NCBI GenBank assembly: GCA_026120185.1
Contig: JANUWF010001719.1
Location: 3,372,501-3,436,500 of the forward strand
DNA: 64,000 bases
Direction of reading: 5' to 3'
Source of the DNA: Voacanga thouarsii
Lineage: Eukaryota > Streptophyta > Magnoliopsida > Gentianales > Apocynaceae
In this document: positions 36,442-49,200 of the stretch, piece after piece
Layout: each line of letters opens with the position of its first letter
How positions within the stretch are numbered: the stretch's first letter is position 1
Position numbers and translations under genes: made by a program
The notes under the pieces: model-generated
Database searches by the model: none
Told to the model about the DNA's origin: nothing
The model's input: only the letters and a program-made list of their open reading frames with translations

Positions 36442-38755
36442 CGTCTATGCCTCCTCTCCTTATGTAATTGGTACTAAGAAACTCTCCGGCTGCTGGTGGT
36501 AGAAGGCGGAGGAAGAAGGGGAGAAAGGTGATTGGAAGCTTGCCAAAAACTTGTCTGCGACAAAATTACCAGATTTTCTAGTAGAGCCTGGTGGAGAAGT
36601 GGGATCTTATATCCTTCTCTTTCATTGGTTGAGGCCGACGTAGGCACTTGTACGATTTCGTGGAGGACCATGATAGACCATTTTACCTTTATTTTTTTAA
36701 AGTAATAGAAAATTTTTATTTTCAAATTATTTAATTTATCGATAAAAAGATCTCAAAATTTTAAAATTTTTAATAGGAAATTTATTATTATTATTTTTCT
36801 AAAACTCTTTATCATAACCATCAGTTCCTTGACGAAATTGGATGATTTGAATTATGTATCAGTTATGTTTAATATTTTTTAAACGCAATTCTGTCTTCTA
36901 TTTTCGTTCTTTAGATAATCAATTTTCAATTTTCTGAGAAAAAAGTAAAAAAATATTATATATAATTAACGCAAAACTAAAAATGTCGACACAACCAATC
37001 TTTACCCACTTATTTAAAAAAAAAAAAAAAGCAAATTGTCTTAAAAAGTATTACACATATTTGGCACATAATTAAAACTATCAAATTTTGTCACAAAGTT
37101 GGTGATTATGATCGAAACCTTTAAAAATAAATAATTCAGACATAAAAAATTTTGAAAAAAATAACCTTTCTACAATAAATTAATAGTTTGTTGATTTTCA
37201 CCATTTATTCTTTTTTTGTCTTTTTCCCTTCCAATGGTTTTTTTCTATACAATATCGAATGGCTTTTTTTTTCGAGTATTAAAATTTTTTCACTAATTTT
37301 TGTTTTAAAAATTCTACACTAGTAGAGAGAGTGGGTGAGATAGGATGGGCTCAATTAGCTTCTAGTACTATAAAAAATATTTTCGCAGTTAAGCAAATGC
37401 ATTAATTCGATCATTTTTATTAATTTTTAGTGAGTTTTAAAGTGAAATATTTCTTTTTGTTTCGATCGAAATAGTTAGTGTTGAAATTTTCACACTGACG
37501 TTTTAGATTTAAATATTTTTTACGTACTTTTAAATAGTGATTATAAATTACTTTATTAATAAAAAAAGTAAAATGTCTCTCAAACTAATATATTCTCTGA
37601 AGAGAAAAAAAGAATTATGGTATTGTATAGCTAACTCCAAACAAATTTTTTTATACATAATAATAAATTAGATTTTAAGGGGAAAAAAAAGACAATAATA
37701 ATATTTTTTTTCTTCCTTTTTACATGAAGAGAATGAACATAAGTCATAATTAAAACATACCACGACTTTTTTTATGACTGTTGATTTTCATTTTTTAATA
37801 AATTTTGAAGAATTTTTGTTTTCTTTTAAAGTTAAATAAAGAAGGAGATATGTAAACCATACTTAATATTTCTTATTAAATTTCTATCTTATTACAAATT
37901 TTAACATTCTTGTTTATTGAAAATAAGAAATGCATACTCAATATTTAATACCAAAAATATCCTCGCCTATAATTTGGTTGGATTACCATTAAGGGGTTAT
38001 GGGAAGAAAGCACAATTGAATTCTATGCCAAGCTCTTTTTTTTTTTTTTTTTCTAAGTTATACCAACTTGCACTAGAAAATTAGTTTCATATTTAATGAT
38101 TATTTTTACATTTCTGAAACATTAATATTTTAACCTATACCAATACATGACAAAATAATAATTTAATTAAAAGCACATCTCATCAAACGACAAATTATAA
38201 TTTCAATTTACGTCTCCTATTTTCTTATGTATTAAAAAAATAAATATACCAATTGAATTACAGTTAGTCCTCATATAATTAATAAGTAACTATTTCTCAT
38301 ATGGAAAAGTACACTATTTTAAAACACCATTAAAAAGTATAATATTTAAAAACTCCTACTATTGTAGAGTAAAAATCCATAAAAATAAAATCCTCATCCT
38401 ATTTTCTCATACACGTGCCATATTTATTAAGCTAAATAAGAAAATGTATAATTACTGTGTCACAGCATTAAAATATTTTGCTAAATTATTAAAAAAAAAA
38501 AAAGAAGGGAAAAAATCTGTAAAAATATTATATATACAAATAGACGGGGATGGTTTGGGAGTTTTGCAGGTTGGATGTATTGGCAAAGGCAGCCCAAGAT
38601 CAAATAGAAACCCAATCCAGCACAAAATACAAAATTTGTGGCCCATAGCCCAAGGTTCTAAAATCCAGCCCAAACTCAGAATTAAATGGCAACCCAAACT
38701 GGCCCAAAACCTGTTGGGTGCAAAACCCAAGTTTATGAAAAAAAGGAAAAGATTT
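36442..38755. other. Divergent upstream region, SDR side
   Basis: About 2.3 kb of AT-rich DNA between the SDR start codon and the tRNA gene. It must include the SDR promoter in its left part. The rest is low complexity (poly-A and poly-T tracts near 37018, 38040 and 38490). The open frame at 38444-38797 overlaps the tRNA and is not a gene. Confidence 0.5.
38741..38750 (-). terminator. Pol III terminator of tRNA-Ile
   Basis: On the minus strand a TTTT run begins about six bases after the tRNA discriminator base and a longer T run follows, the usual RNA polymerase III stop. Confidence 0.6.
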
Positions 38756-38829
38756 TGGCCCATGCAGGTCTCGAACCTGCGACCTTCGCGTTATTAGCAC
38801 GACGCTCTAACCAACTGAGCTAATAGGCC
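38756..38829 (-). tRNA. tRNA-Ile (anticodon AAU)
   Basis: 74 bases, no intron. The acceptor stem GGCCTAT pairs with ATGGGCC through six Watson-Crick pairs and one G-U, with discriminator A. The D-arm holds the A box TAGCTCAGTTGG, the anticodon loop is CTAATAA with AAT at its centre, and the T-arm holds the B box GGTTCGAGACC. CCA is not encoded beyond the discriminator, as in nuclear genes. It decodes isoleucine AUU (AUC and AUA after A-to-I editing). It lies 154 bp upstream of the DAD1 start codon on the opposite strand. Confidence 0.95.
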
Positions 38830-38983
38830 ACTTGATTGGAATTTTGAAACTTTGATTATATGTGTTATATTTTGTAAAGACGTTGGTTTAGGCGAAGGGT
38901 TTTGTATTTCAGCTGCCGTGGACTGGCGTAACGACTTGATAATCAGAATCAGCGTCGCCTACACTGACCGGAAGAGTGAAGAA
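38830..38983. promoter_or_regulatory. Shared upstream region of tRNA-Ile and DAD1
   Basis: Only 154 bp separate the tRNA 5' end from the DAD1 ATG, so the 5' leader of DAD1 and the upstream CAA and TATA-like sequences of the tRNA (ATATAATC on the minus strand, about 25-30 bases upstream) share the interval. The DAD1 promoter may extend across the tRNA gene. Confidence 0.4.
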
Positions 38984-41244
38984 ATGGCGAAATCGTCGTC
39001 GACAAAGGACTCTGATGCCATTCAGGCGCTGTTCCACTCTCTCCGCTCCGCTTACGCCGCCACCCCCACTAATCTCAAGGTCTCCTTCTCCTTCACCCTC
39101 GAAAATATGCATATATAAATGTGTGTTCAGTCCCAGTTTCCGGTGTTTGAATGCGGTACCACTTTATTCATTTAATTTTTTTCCTGTTTTCTCAGATCAT
39201 CGATCTATACATTATTTTTGCTGTCGTGACCGCTGTCATTCAGGTAGTTCAATCATTCCTCACTCCTTTGTTCTTTGCACGAATAGGTGTTGTGGATCTC
39301 TGATAAGTTTGCTATAATAGAAAAAGGTATTTAATTGATGATGTCGAGCTTTTCACTGGCCGCTGTCCAATGAAACTGTAAAAAATGTGTTGCAATTAGC
39401 TGGAGTTTTAATGCCCCTAGGAGATCTATTGGCTGATTTTGTGGTTCTACTCTAAATTGTTAATTGTGCTTAATTTGAATTTACTTGGTATGTTAATTGT
39501 GATTAATTTTGAATTTACTTGGTATTAAGCGGTCATGGTGCAACGCTTTCTTTGAGTTCTTCTTTGAGTATGTTTTAGCCATGCAATGCTTGTGTTACAA
39601 CTGTTTATATTTGCAGCATGATGTGGAGTAATTCATTAGATTCCAAGAGGGTAAAGACCATCAAAATGATAGCTTTTGTTCATCAAGCATCAGAGCGTGG
39701 GAGAGAATGTGCTGAGACCTTAGATAAGTTCGAAGGGATCTCAAAGCATTTATTTTCCAGATTCTAAAAGTTTTGCACTGTGGTAATAGTTAATTAAGAT
39801 GCAACTAGGGATAATATGAAGACTGCACAGCTATAAGGCGAGAAATTTCAGTTATTTTTTTTCCCGGCAGTGGGTTGAGGGGATTGCAATTGACCAAATT
39901 CAACCAAATAAAATTTCATTTTACTTTATCCCAAAATTTACACAGCAACATTGATATCAAACTTGTTAGTTGCTTGCAAGAAGAAAAATTATCAACATTG
40001 CAGCACTGCCCCCTCGTTCTATTTCTTTCTCTGACAAGCACTAACCTCTGCTGGTGCATGAAATCCTAAGATGATCCGTGAGGTTATTCTTAGAGTTGAC
40101 TCCAGCAGTGATAATCTACCCTCGAACTTTTAAAGTATTGGTGGGATGACCTAAATTTGTCAGTCCACAATACTTGAAGGTTCTTCTGGTAACTGATTTG
40201 TGATATATTTATAAGCACTGAGAAAGAGTCATCCTCTGCTTTGCAGTTAATGCATAGACATATATGGAAGAATTTGCGTGACTTAAAAATGATTTGTTTC
40301 TCCAGATTGATCATGCCAACGGTTTGTGGTGATCTCATTTATAGTTAGGAATCTTCACAAGATCCTAAGTTGCTTCTTCAGATGGATGCAAACTTCCTTT
40401 TATCACCACATTGTCCCCTTTGATGCTAAATTGTCAGCTATTCTTTCAGTGCTTTATTGTATAGCTTTAAATGATCAAGTTTTTAGTTCCCTCAAATAGT
40501 TAAATTCATTCTGTCTTGTCTGATTGATAGGTAGTATACATGGCTATTGTTGGATCATTTCCCTTCAACTCATTTCTCTCAGGAGTACTTTCTTGTATTG
40601 GTACAGCAGTCCTTGCTGGTATGCAAATTTAGCTACTTGCCTGGCAGACAATTTTATCCTAATTGGGGGACTGAGGTTCATAAACTAATATTATTTCTTT
40701 GTTGTTCCACAGTTTGCCTCCGAATCCAAGTGAACAAGGATAACAAAGAATTTAAGGTAAGATTTTAATTACAATAAATGCTTTTTCCTTGGGATTTTAT
40801 TTTATTTTATTTTTCCATATCTGCTTCTCTGGATTGGAAAGAAAAAAAAATGAGATAATTAAATCTATACTGGTTCACTTTTCAAAGAGAAATCCAAAAA
40901 TGAAGAAAATGATGGAACGAAAAAGACGAATTGTGGTCACTGATTGCTTCATCTGTTCCTTACAAGATATTCCTATATGGATAAGGGGAAAATATGAGTT
41001 TTTCTCTGTGAAGAGTAAGAATATTAGTTGTCAAATGATAATTGACCTATCTGGAAGTGTTAAATACGAGGGATGAGCGAGCAACATTGCAAAGAAATCT
41101 CAAGTCATATATGTTTGTGATCTGGGGCTTAATGATCGACACATTTCTATCAAATGACAGGATTTGCCGCCAGAACGGGCTTTTGCAGATTTTGTCCTCT
41201 GTAACCTCGTGCTTCATTTGGTGATAATGAATTTCCTTGGATGA
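38984..41244 (+). CDS. DAD1: Oligosaccharyltransferase subunit DAD1
   Basis: Five exons: 38984-39079, 39196-39243, 40531-40618, 40713-40756, 41161-41244. They total 360 bases, 119 aa. All introns are GT-AG and phases agree. DAD1 (Ost2) is a small membrane subunit of the ER oligosaccharyltransferase that transfers the glycan to nascent proteins; its loss triggers cell death in animals. The sequence has the family landmarks [58 protein letters not shown] and the C-terminal end [10 protein letters not shown], with three hydrophobic segments. Length is close to other plant DAD1 proteins (about 115 aa); the extra residues are in the Ser/Asp-rich N-terminus. The ATG context GAAATGG is good. It is divergent from the SDR gene and tRNA-Ile. 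Confidence 0.96.
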
Positions 41245-42339
41245 GCTGGAGAATTTGAAGTGAAGGAACGCTGCTTCTTTCTTTCAATGTCTCGTTTAAT
41301 ATACAAGTGAAACAGAAACTAGCCTACTTATTTGCCTTCCTTAAAAGAGTTTAAAAGCTTACGTGTGGAGGACTTCTCGTGCTGAGGCTTTTTCCATTTT
41401 TCTCTGAGTTGGCAAGCATTTTATTTCTGAGGACATGATTGTGTAAGAATTAGAAAAATATAGACTGGACATGAATGGTTCTAGAATTTCATTTCTCTTC
41501 TAACTGGAATGTTTTCTGCAGTGTGAGATTCAGCCATTACAAGCAGTCATGTCATTCCTCTTTTTAATCAAACCAGGTTCAGGAATACGATCTGACATAT
41601 TTCACTATCTGGATGGCTTGAGTTTGTCTAAATTATTATCAAAAGCTTGTTGATAAACAAGTTACCAATGTATGTTGTACCTATTATATATCTTCTGATG
41701 AAAAGTTGATTCAAGTTAACTCATTTTCTGGTTTTCTTTAGGAATAATTTTAGACATGAATCGGTAAGTCATTTGAGCTGAAACTAGAGATTCTGGAAAA
41801 GAGGGTAAGCATGAAAGGTTGAAAATGAGATTTAGAAGGACATATACCGTTGGGAAGCTTTTTCCACTGTATTTGATCAAACTGTAGAATTCCACCATTA
41901 ACTGCGCCTGTTGTTGAATAGCAGAATATAGCTTTGTAGCTGAATATACTTCAATCCCGCCTATGTATGACATGACCAGCTGAAAATGCCTGTCAATTTT
42001 GGTTATTTTGTGGGTTTTGAACGAGTAAATGAATTTCGTCATCCTCCTTGCTGAAAAGTTAGACCAGTGAAAAGAATTGGGAGGTACTTCTATTTTAAGA
42101 GGAATTTATTTGAATATAATAAAAAATTATTAAATATATAGAATTAAGATGGAGTTTAGTAAAGTTAAAGAAAGAGAATATGAAATGTTATGAGTACATG
42201 ATAGTTTTTGAAAAATAAAAATTATTTAAATTATAATTATTTTAAATTAAAGTAAAATTTTAGATTTGAATTCACTTATCCTAGTAAAGTTTTAAATCTA
42301 TTTGCATTGATAATTTATGAATTAGACATTTATGATGAT

Positions 42340-42941
42340 ATATTCTTTCCGTTTTAAAATATTTGTTTATAAATTTTTTTTGTTTTGTTTTAAAATAGAT
42401 ATTCATGTATATATTTTTAGAACTAATGATTAATTTCTTCTTATTTTATTCTCATTTATTTTAAGTCGATTATATAATTTTTGAAAATTCTTTTTTCTTC
42501 TCATTTCTTGAAAACTTTCACTAATCAATAGCTATCGTGTTTTTAATAAGGGTAAAATATGAATTTTGTCTAAATTATACTCTTTTCATCTTAAGAAGGA
42601 TGTTAAAAATTTATATTTTTATTATACTAAAATACTTGTCAATTTTTTAAATAAAAAATATATTTATTACGTATATTTTTAATTTATTTATTATTCAATT
42701 ATGTAATAAATATTTGATTTATTAAATATATGTATTTTCAATTTAATTAATGAAAATTTATTTTTATTTAAAGATATAATAATCTTTTTTATTCTAATTA
42801 TATAAGTTGTAGTCCTTAATTTGTGTACCATTTATTAGGTTGACATCATTTTTAGCACGGAAGGAGTGGTATAATTTACAATACTTTTAATTTGTCTGTA
42901 AAAAATTTTATAAACAAGCATTTTGAAAAGTGAATGAGTAT
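42340..42941. mobile_element. Stowaway-like MITE with a second one nested
   Basis: The outer ends TATTCTTTCCGTTTTAAAAT and TTTTGAAAAGTGAATGAGTA are imperfect inverted repeats. Inside, 42578-42872 is bounded by TACTCTTTTCATCTTAAGAA and CACGGAAGGAGTGGTA, again inverted and of the same class, flanked by TA. Both are AT-rich and non-coding. The nesting order is outer first, inner later. Confidence 0.5.
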
Positions 42942-43947
42942 AAAATATGAGAAAGCTATACAAGTATTTATGCATTAATATAATGTAAACTCTTTCGTGT
43001 AAACTTTTGTTTCTTTGACTAGGTGTATGTCAAACACTTAAATAATTTCTTTTGGAGTCCAAATTTACAAGTTACAACAAAAGACTTCTCTTCTTGTCCA
43101 TTCAATCAAAATACTCAAATAACAATGGCTTCCTGTCATCATAGAACTTTCATCCATACACATTCCATAAGCGCTGAATTTTCCCCACGCTTTTTTTTTT
43201 TTAAAATATCGGCAGCGTTCATTATCCTTTTGAATTTCTTCTCCATTAAGTTCCTACCTAATTAGTATCCTCTTTAAACCTATATATCAGTGTTCAAGTT
43301 CTGAGATCCCATATAAACTCGGCAGTGGAATTAATATTCATTCCTCGTGCTTTGTATTCACGTCTTAGAGATTTGTTGGCTGCAATATCAATTTCTTCAT
43401 TAATTCGAAGGCTCAATTCTAGTAAGTATCTGTGATCCATAGATTCCTCGGTTTGCTTGGCTTTTATTTATTTTTGGTTTTGGTTTACAAAGAAACTTTC
43501 TTTTTTTTGAGTGTTCGAAGAGTTTTGAATCTGATGTTGAGAAAAGTTGGGGAGTCTCTGCCTTAAAAAGTGATCCATGTTGCAAGCTGATTTCCAAAAA
43601 CTGAGTTCGGTCTCCTATCTTTTATATTCCCAATATAGAAATTTCCAAGAATGGCAATTGCTTGTGAGTTCTAAATTTGGTTTCCTGTCTCCAATCTGCA
43701 AATGGAATAAAGCAATAAATATTATAGGAAACATTCGATTTGAATTTAGACCAAATATAGTGAATCTGATTGCAAAACTAGCTTTCTTTTAAGCCAAAAA
43801 CAAGTTTGGCTACGAAACATAGTCTGTCCTTTGCTGAGAATGATTTTTTGTTTTTTTCCTTGGGTGCGAGGGCTGGGGATAGGGGCGGAGTGTGGCGCAG
43901 ATAACGTTAAAACGTCCTTCTTGACTAGACATCCAGGCCACAATAAT

Positions 43948-44256
43948 ACTACTTCCTCTTCTTAAAAATAATGTAAAAAATTTATACTTTTATTGTATTA
44001 AAAAAATATTTATCAATTTTATAAATTAAGATTAAATCTATTATTTATATTCTTAATTTATCATTCTTTTAATAAAAAAAATATGTGCATTTCTAATAAA
44101 TCATTAATGAATATATAAAGAAGAATAATTAATGAATATTTACTTTTATGTATGGGTATAATAGTTTATTTCTATTATAATTATATAAATTTTAATAATT
44201 TCTTAATTTTTATATCGTGTCTTAAATTGACATGATTTTTATGACAGAAGGAGTAC
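43948..44256. mobile_element. Stowaway-like MITE
   Basis: Begins TACTACTTCCTCTTCTTAAA and ends TGACAGAAGGAGTA. The inner sequence (AATTTATACTTTTATTGTATT) resembles the nested copy at 42578-42872, so the two are copies of one family 1.4 kb apart. Confidence 0.55.
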
Positions 44257-46261
44257 AATATGTATCTCTTATGATTAATACACAACATGATCAACTAAAA
44301 GTGATAAATAATTTTTATTTGTAATATGAGATGTATAAAGAAAATGACTCATAATTCAATGCTACGTTATTTGAAAATTTTAGGCTGTAATTAGATAAGA
44401 ATTGAATTGATATAAGTTTATTAAAATTTTAATAAAATATTATTAAATGAAGGGTAAATGTGTGACCCAATCATTGAGAAAAAAATATATGATGGGTTGT
44501 GAGTATATGATAATTTTCAATAAATCAAAATTATTTAAATTAATATTATTTTAAATTAGAGTTTTAGTTTGTATTGCGAATAATTTAATCCCAAATACAA
44601 CCTTAAATCATTTTGGTGCTCTTTTTTAAATAAAATTATGCATAAAATATTTGAAATTTGTAATCAATATTGTACGATGAACTTTTTTTTTTCCAAAATT
44701 CCTAATCTTATTCTAATTGTGAATTTATATAAAATTATAACATTGATTTACTGTTACATGTATATATATATATATATATATTTATTTTTATATATTATAA
44801 TAGGTTAAAAATTAAAATAAAATTGGTACTTTTTTTCAATAGATAAAGTTTGATAAAGCGTAAGAAGTGGAAATGATTGCTTACGATGATCAACTATACA
44901 ACTTTGGAAATGACAATTTAATGCAAATTAATTTATTACAATTTTTTTATTATTTAAGATAAGACTCTTATCCAATATTTATGAAATTGATCGATCCTCA
45001 ATCTTAATCCAAAAAGATATTATAAGACTTGTGACGTACTTTGTGTGTTTGTTTTCTTATTCGTATTATTGTCTTTATATCTTTGTACTTTACCGCCTGA
45101 GTTATAGTTTTTACTCGTTACTCATGACTGTTACTTGTAACTATTATTATTATAAATATATTTAATTTACTAAAAAAAAATCAAAAAGATATCAACCATT
45201 AATAACTTTCCTAAACGGTTTATATTAAAAAATAATTTTTATTAAATTAAATAATTATTAAAATAAATTTTTATAAAAAATAATATGATATTATTAAATT
45301 ATTAACATTTAAAATATTATCAAATAATATATTTTAATATTCTTTAAAATACTTACTGATCACTCAATTTCATAAGTCCGGGAAGTGATTTATTCCCCTT
45401 GTTTGGTATTTTCTGAGTCACTTTCCATTTTTTATCACCTTTGTCATCTTTTATGGCTTCATTCAATCAAGCTTTGTCCATTTATGAGCACCAAGCCAAG
45501 GCCACACTTCATCTTTGGACCCATTTGAAACCAAAAAAAAAAAGAAAAAAAAAGGAAAATCATCTTGGAACCCTCCCGACTTTTTAACTAGGAAAATGTA
45601 TAAAAGGATAACAAAATTGGAGAAATAACACCAAATCTTTAGGACGAAGAATTATAAAACATAATAATGTTTGCTCTTGCTATAGTCATTACGTCCTTCA
45701 CATTCAATTGGTGAAAAATTATTCCTTTTTGTTTTATAATATTTTTAAGTTAAAAAAATTGAAATTATAGGAAAAACAAGTAGAGCGTAAAAAAATATTT
45801 TGTGAATAAATAATTATTTATATTTAAATTGAAAAAAATTTCAAAATTTTCTTTCAATTCCAATACAGTGGGAATATTAAACAATTTTGTATGGCTCAAA
45901 AAAGAGAAAAAAAAGTGTAAAATGAAATCCTAAAATGCTACCCTTTTTCTTTTTTTTTTTTTCTCTCCTCCGGAGAGACTATGGTGCCCTCCCACGTGTC
46001 CAGGTAAGTCCTTCCCATTGGATATCCAGTCCCGCGTACGGTCGCCTTCAAAATCCAAATCCATCCGCATCGGTTTATAGGATATGCACTTCCATTTGTA
46101 TTGGGCGACGAAACCACGTGCGTCCCTACCCAGTCGTCCCCCACGCCCACACACAGCCAATCTCTCCCCAGTTTCAACAAGAGCCACTCTTCCCTCTGTG
46201 CGGCCCTCTTTTTCTCTTCACAGCCCCCCTCACGTTTTCTCTCTCTTTGTACACTTTCCCT

Positions 46262-49200
46262 ATGGTGATCCTCTCTACTGCTTCTCCTTCTTCTGCTTCC
46301 TGTAGTCTTTTCACTTCGGCAGCAGCAGCAGCAGCAGCGAGGATTTTTTCTTCTTTCTCCTCCGCAGTTTCAGTTTCAAGGACTCCTCCGACGACGATTT
46401 TCTCTTTCTCTGCCAGGTGTCCTTGCACTGTAGTGCTGTGCGGCGCTTCCAGGTCGGTGCGAGGAATGACAGAGTTCGTCGAGGATAAGAAGAAAGATTC
46501 CAGCACAGCTGCGGCTGCTGCTGCCGCCGCGGTGGCTGTATCTGCGTCTGGTTCCAGTTCAAGCTCATCCTCCACCTCCGAGATTCCGCTCTTGCTCAAC
46601 TTCGTTGATCTCCGTACTGAAGAAGGTCGGGTTTATCAATGCATTTTAGTTTCGCGGATATAAATATTTTTCATTTGTGCACGTTATTTTTATGCGTATT
46701 ATTCCTAGTAGGTTTTCTTGTTGAGTTTCTGTATTAGCAGGCTTTCAATTGTTCCATTCAAAAAGGAAATGCTGGGGGTATGAATATAGGAATTCTAGCT
46801 GAAGTATGAATATATGAATTTATTATATCGTTAATTATCAATACGTGGAATACACACTATGCTATGTATGAAAAGTTGCATACTCATGGATTCGTTGTAC
46901 ATGAGATATGCAGAGTATTTATCTAACTCGTGATGCTTGATAATTTTCGGACTTTGTCTGAGTTCTTGAATGTTTACGAAAATTCATATATGTTTCTAAA
47001 AAGTATACAAAGGTATTATTAGTGAAGAACGTGCTTATGATGTTTATGAAGGTATTGTGTGTTCATGTAGATATTTCAAGGCAGTAATTACTATAACATT
47101 TCTTGATATTCTTGATGGTCAATTACTATAACATTTCTTCATATTCTCGATGATTTGTTGAATTTGTTCTTGATGCTTGACATTGTCATTGCATATTTTT
47201 TATGTCTGTATATTACATCTCAATATGATTGGATGTGTACAGACACCTTAATGTTTGTTTCTCTTTATATTTTTGTAGTCCTTAGAAGGTTTCAGTAGAT
47301 ATTTCTGTTTATTTGTTGCTCTTTCTTGAATCTCTGTATGTTGAGGAATTCTTGGCATGTTAGGGTTTTATAACAGAAATGAGGAATTCAATGTTTGGTC
47401 ATTTTGAAATTTTGAATTATAATGGTATAAATTCCATCTGAAATTGTCATCATTATATTTGTAACTTTTCACTATTTGGTGGGTGGTTGGGGGGGGGGGT
47501 GTTAGGGCTATGTAATCTTGGCTTTGCAGATATTTTAACTGTTACAGGGCTTTTCCTGAGCTTGTAACTTTCCAGTTGGGGAGCGGGGTTTGGGGTTATA
47601 GGGGCATGTAGTCTTGCCTTGCAGCCATGGTTGTTACGTGGCTTTTAATGAGAAAAATAGGAATGATTTCTTTTTGCCATCAGTAGTTTTTTTTTCTCTT
47701 GCCACAATTCAATTGCTATTAGGGTTTTCTTTCTCTATATCCGGGGTTTATATAACTTAATCATTTAGCATTGTTACCATATGTTTGGTTCACAATGGAG
47801 GAAGGGAAGGGGAAGAGGGAGGGGGAGGGGGAGGGGAGCTTTTACTTCTATCAAAGGGAGTAAATATAATTTGCTTCCGTTTTGTTTAGTTGGGGTGGAA
47901 GGGGGAAGTAAATGATGATTTACGTCCCAATCCGTCCAAATTTGAACAGACTATTTTGCTGACGTAGAGGGGTAGAGCTCCCCCTCCTAATTTACTTCCC
48001 TTCTAACTTTTCTTCTTAACCAAACGATGAAAATCACTCATTTACATCCCCACCACTTTTCCTCCCCCTTTTCATCTCAACCAAACATATTGTTAACTAC
48101 CCATAACCATGGAGTAGAGAATGCTCCAAAAAAGATATTGCATCTAGAATTGTTTTGCTTGCAAAAATGTTAATAATGAATTGATGATCTCAATGTTTTC
48201 CATTTTCTATTTGATGTACTTCGTTGGTTTTCTTATTTGCCAACTGGAAATTGTTGATCCTTTTTTTTTCCCCTCTACCATTTTTACTTACTTTGGGAGC
48301 AAACTGTTTCTTTTGTTCTCCTTCTCTCCCTGTAAGAAAAGACATGCAATATATCACCTGTACAAAGGCTTTGGTCGCCTTGTGCTGGATTATCATAACA
48401 TTGGAATCCTCTTTTGGTTTAAATGTAGCTAAGCAGTACCAGATACAGTATTCAATTTTCTATATTTGAGTCTATTTTGGAAATGTTACTCGGAATTCAT
48501 ATTTGGGATGCAAATTTTCTTTATAGAACAGAAGTATTTGTGGATTTCGTTTCCCATGTTCATGCAAAATCTATTGTCATAGATCTGCTTTCTGGGATTA
48601 GAAAGGCTGCAGAAGCTGGTAGGCTGCCTTTGAATGTTACTCGGGGCATGGACGAGTTGTACCAAAATTATCGCAATGCAGTAAGTTAACTTTCTCTCTG
48701 TCTGATGTCATTTGTTTTCGAGATTTGGCTTATCCGAAGTACTAGATAGACAATTCAGCAGCTTTGTCTACAATAGCAAGTGGAGCCAAATTAACTACCT
48801 TTCACTTTAATTCCATTCATAAATGTGTATGATGTTTATATGTTCTTCTTTTCCCATTTTTAATAACTTATACCACTTTCTGGATATCAGTTGATTCTCC
48901 ATATTTCAGAACTTAGATTCCAAACTATATTTTATATTAGTGGAATTAGTTTTGTTTTAGAGAAGCCATAATTCTATTATTTTCATGTGTTTGGTTATAT
49001 GTTTTGTTTTTACAAATCTTATTGCTAAGAGATTGAAAGAGAATAATCTCTTTTCATATATCACTTAAAGATTACAATGAGCTGATTATATACAAAATGC
49101 CTAAGGCACAAATATGGCAACTACCCTAAGAAATTGATTCACACAATCTCCCAATCAATCCTCTAATTATTGCCCACAAAATCTCCTAATTTAAGGGTTA

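Larger units (their letters stand above)
41245..46261. other. Intergenic region with MITEs
   Basis: About 5 kb without a recognised gene. A minus-strand frame at 41716-42042 starts at a reasonable ATG and reads about 70 residues (SYIGGIEVYSATKLYS) before a donor-like AACGgtatatg. I do not recognise it and treat it as unproven. The stretch 43000-43800 has moderately balanced composition but no assignable frame. 42340-42941 and 43948-44256 are MITEs. 44760-44780 is a short (TA)n. The last 300 bp, CT-rich and GC-richer, lead into ATS1. Confidence 0.4.

Noticed and set aside
38444..38800. Plus and minus frames overlapping the tRNA
   Set aside because: They run through the tRNA gene and have no family resemblance; one minus frame ends as the tRNA's own sequence.
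41716..42042. Minus-strand frame of 108 codons as a gene
   Set aside because: Reasonable start and donor-like site but no recognised family, no partner exons and an AT-rich setting; left as an open possibility only.
45935..46261. N-terminal extension of ATS1 from an upstream in-frame ATG
   Set aside because: It starts with a poly-Phe stretch from a T-tract and lacks the look of a transit peptide. The ATG at 46262 gives a typical Ser/Ala-rich start. It is not excluded.
46174..46599. Minus-strand Ala/Glu-rich frame of 141 codons
   Set aside because: Complement of the ATS1 first exon.
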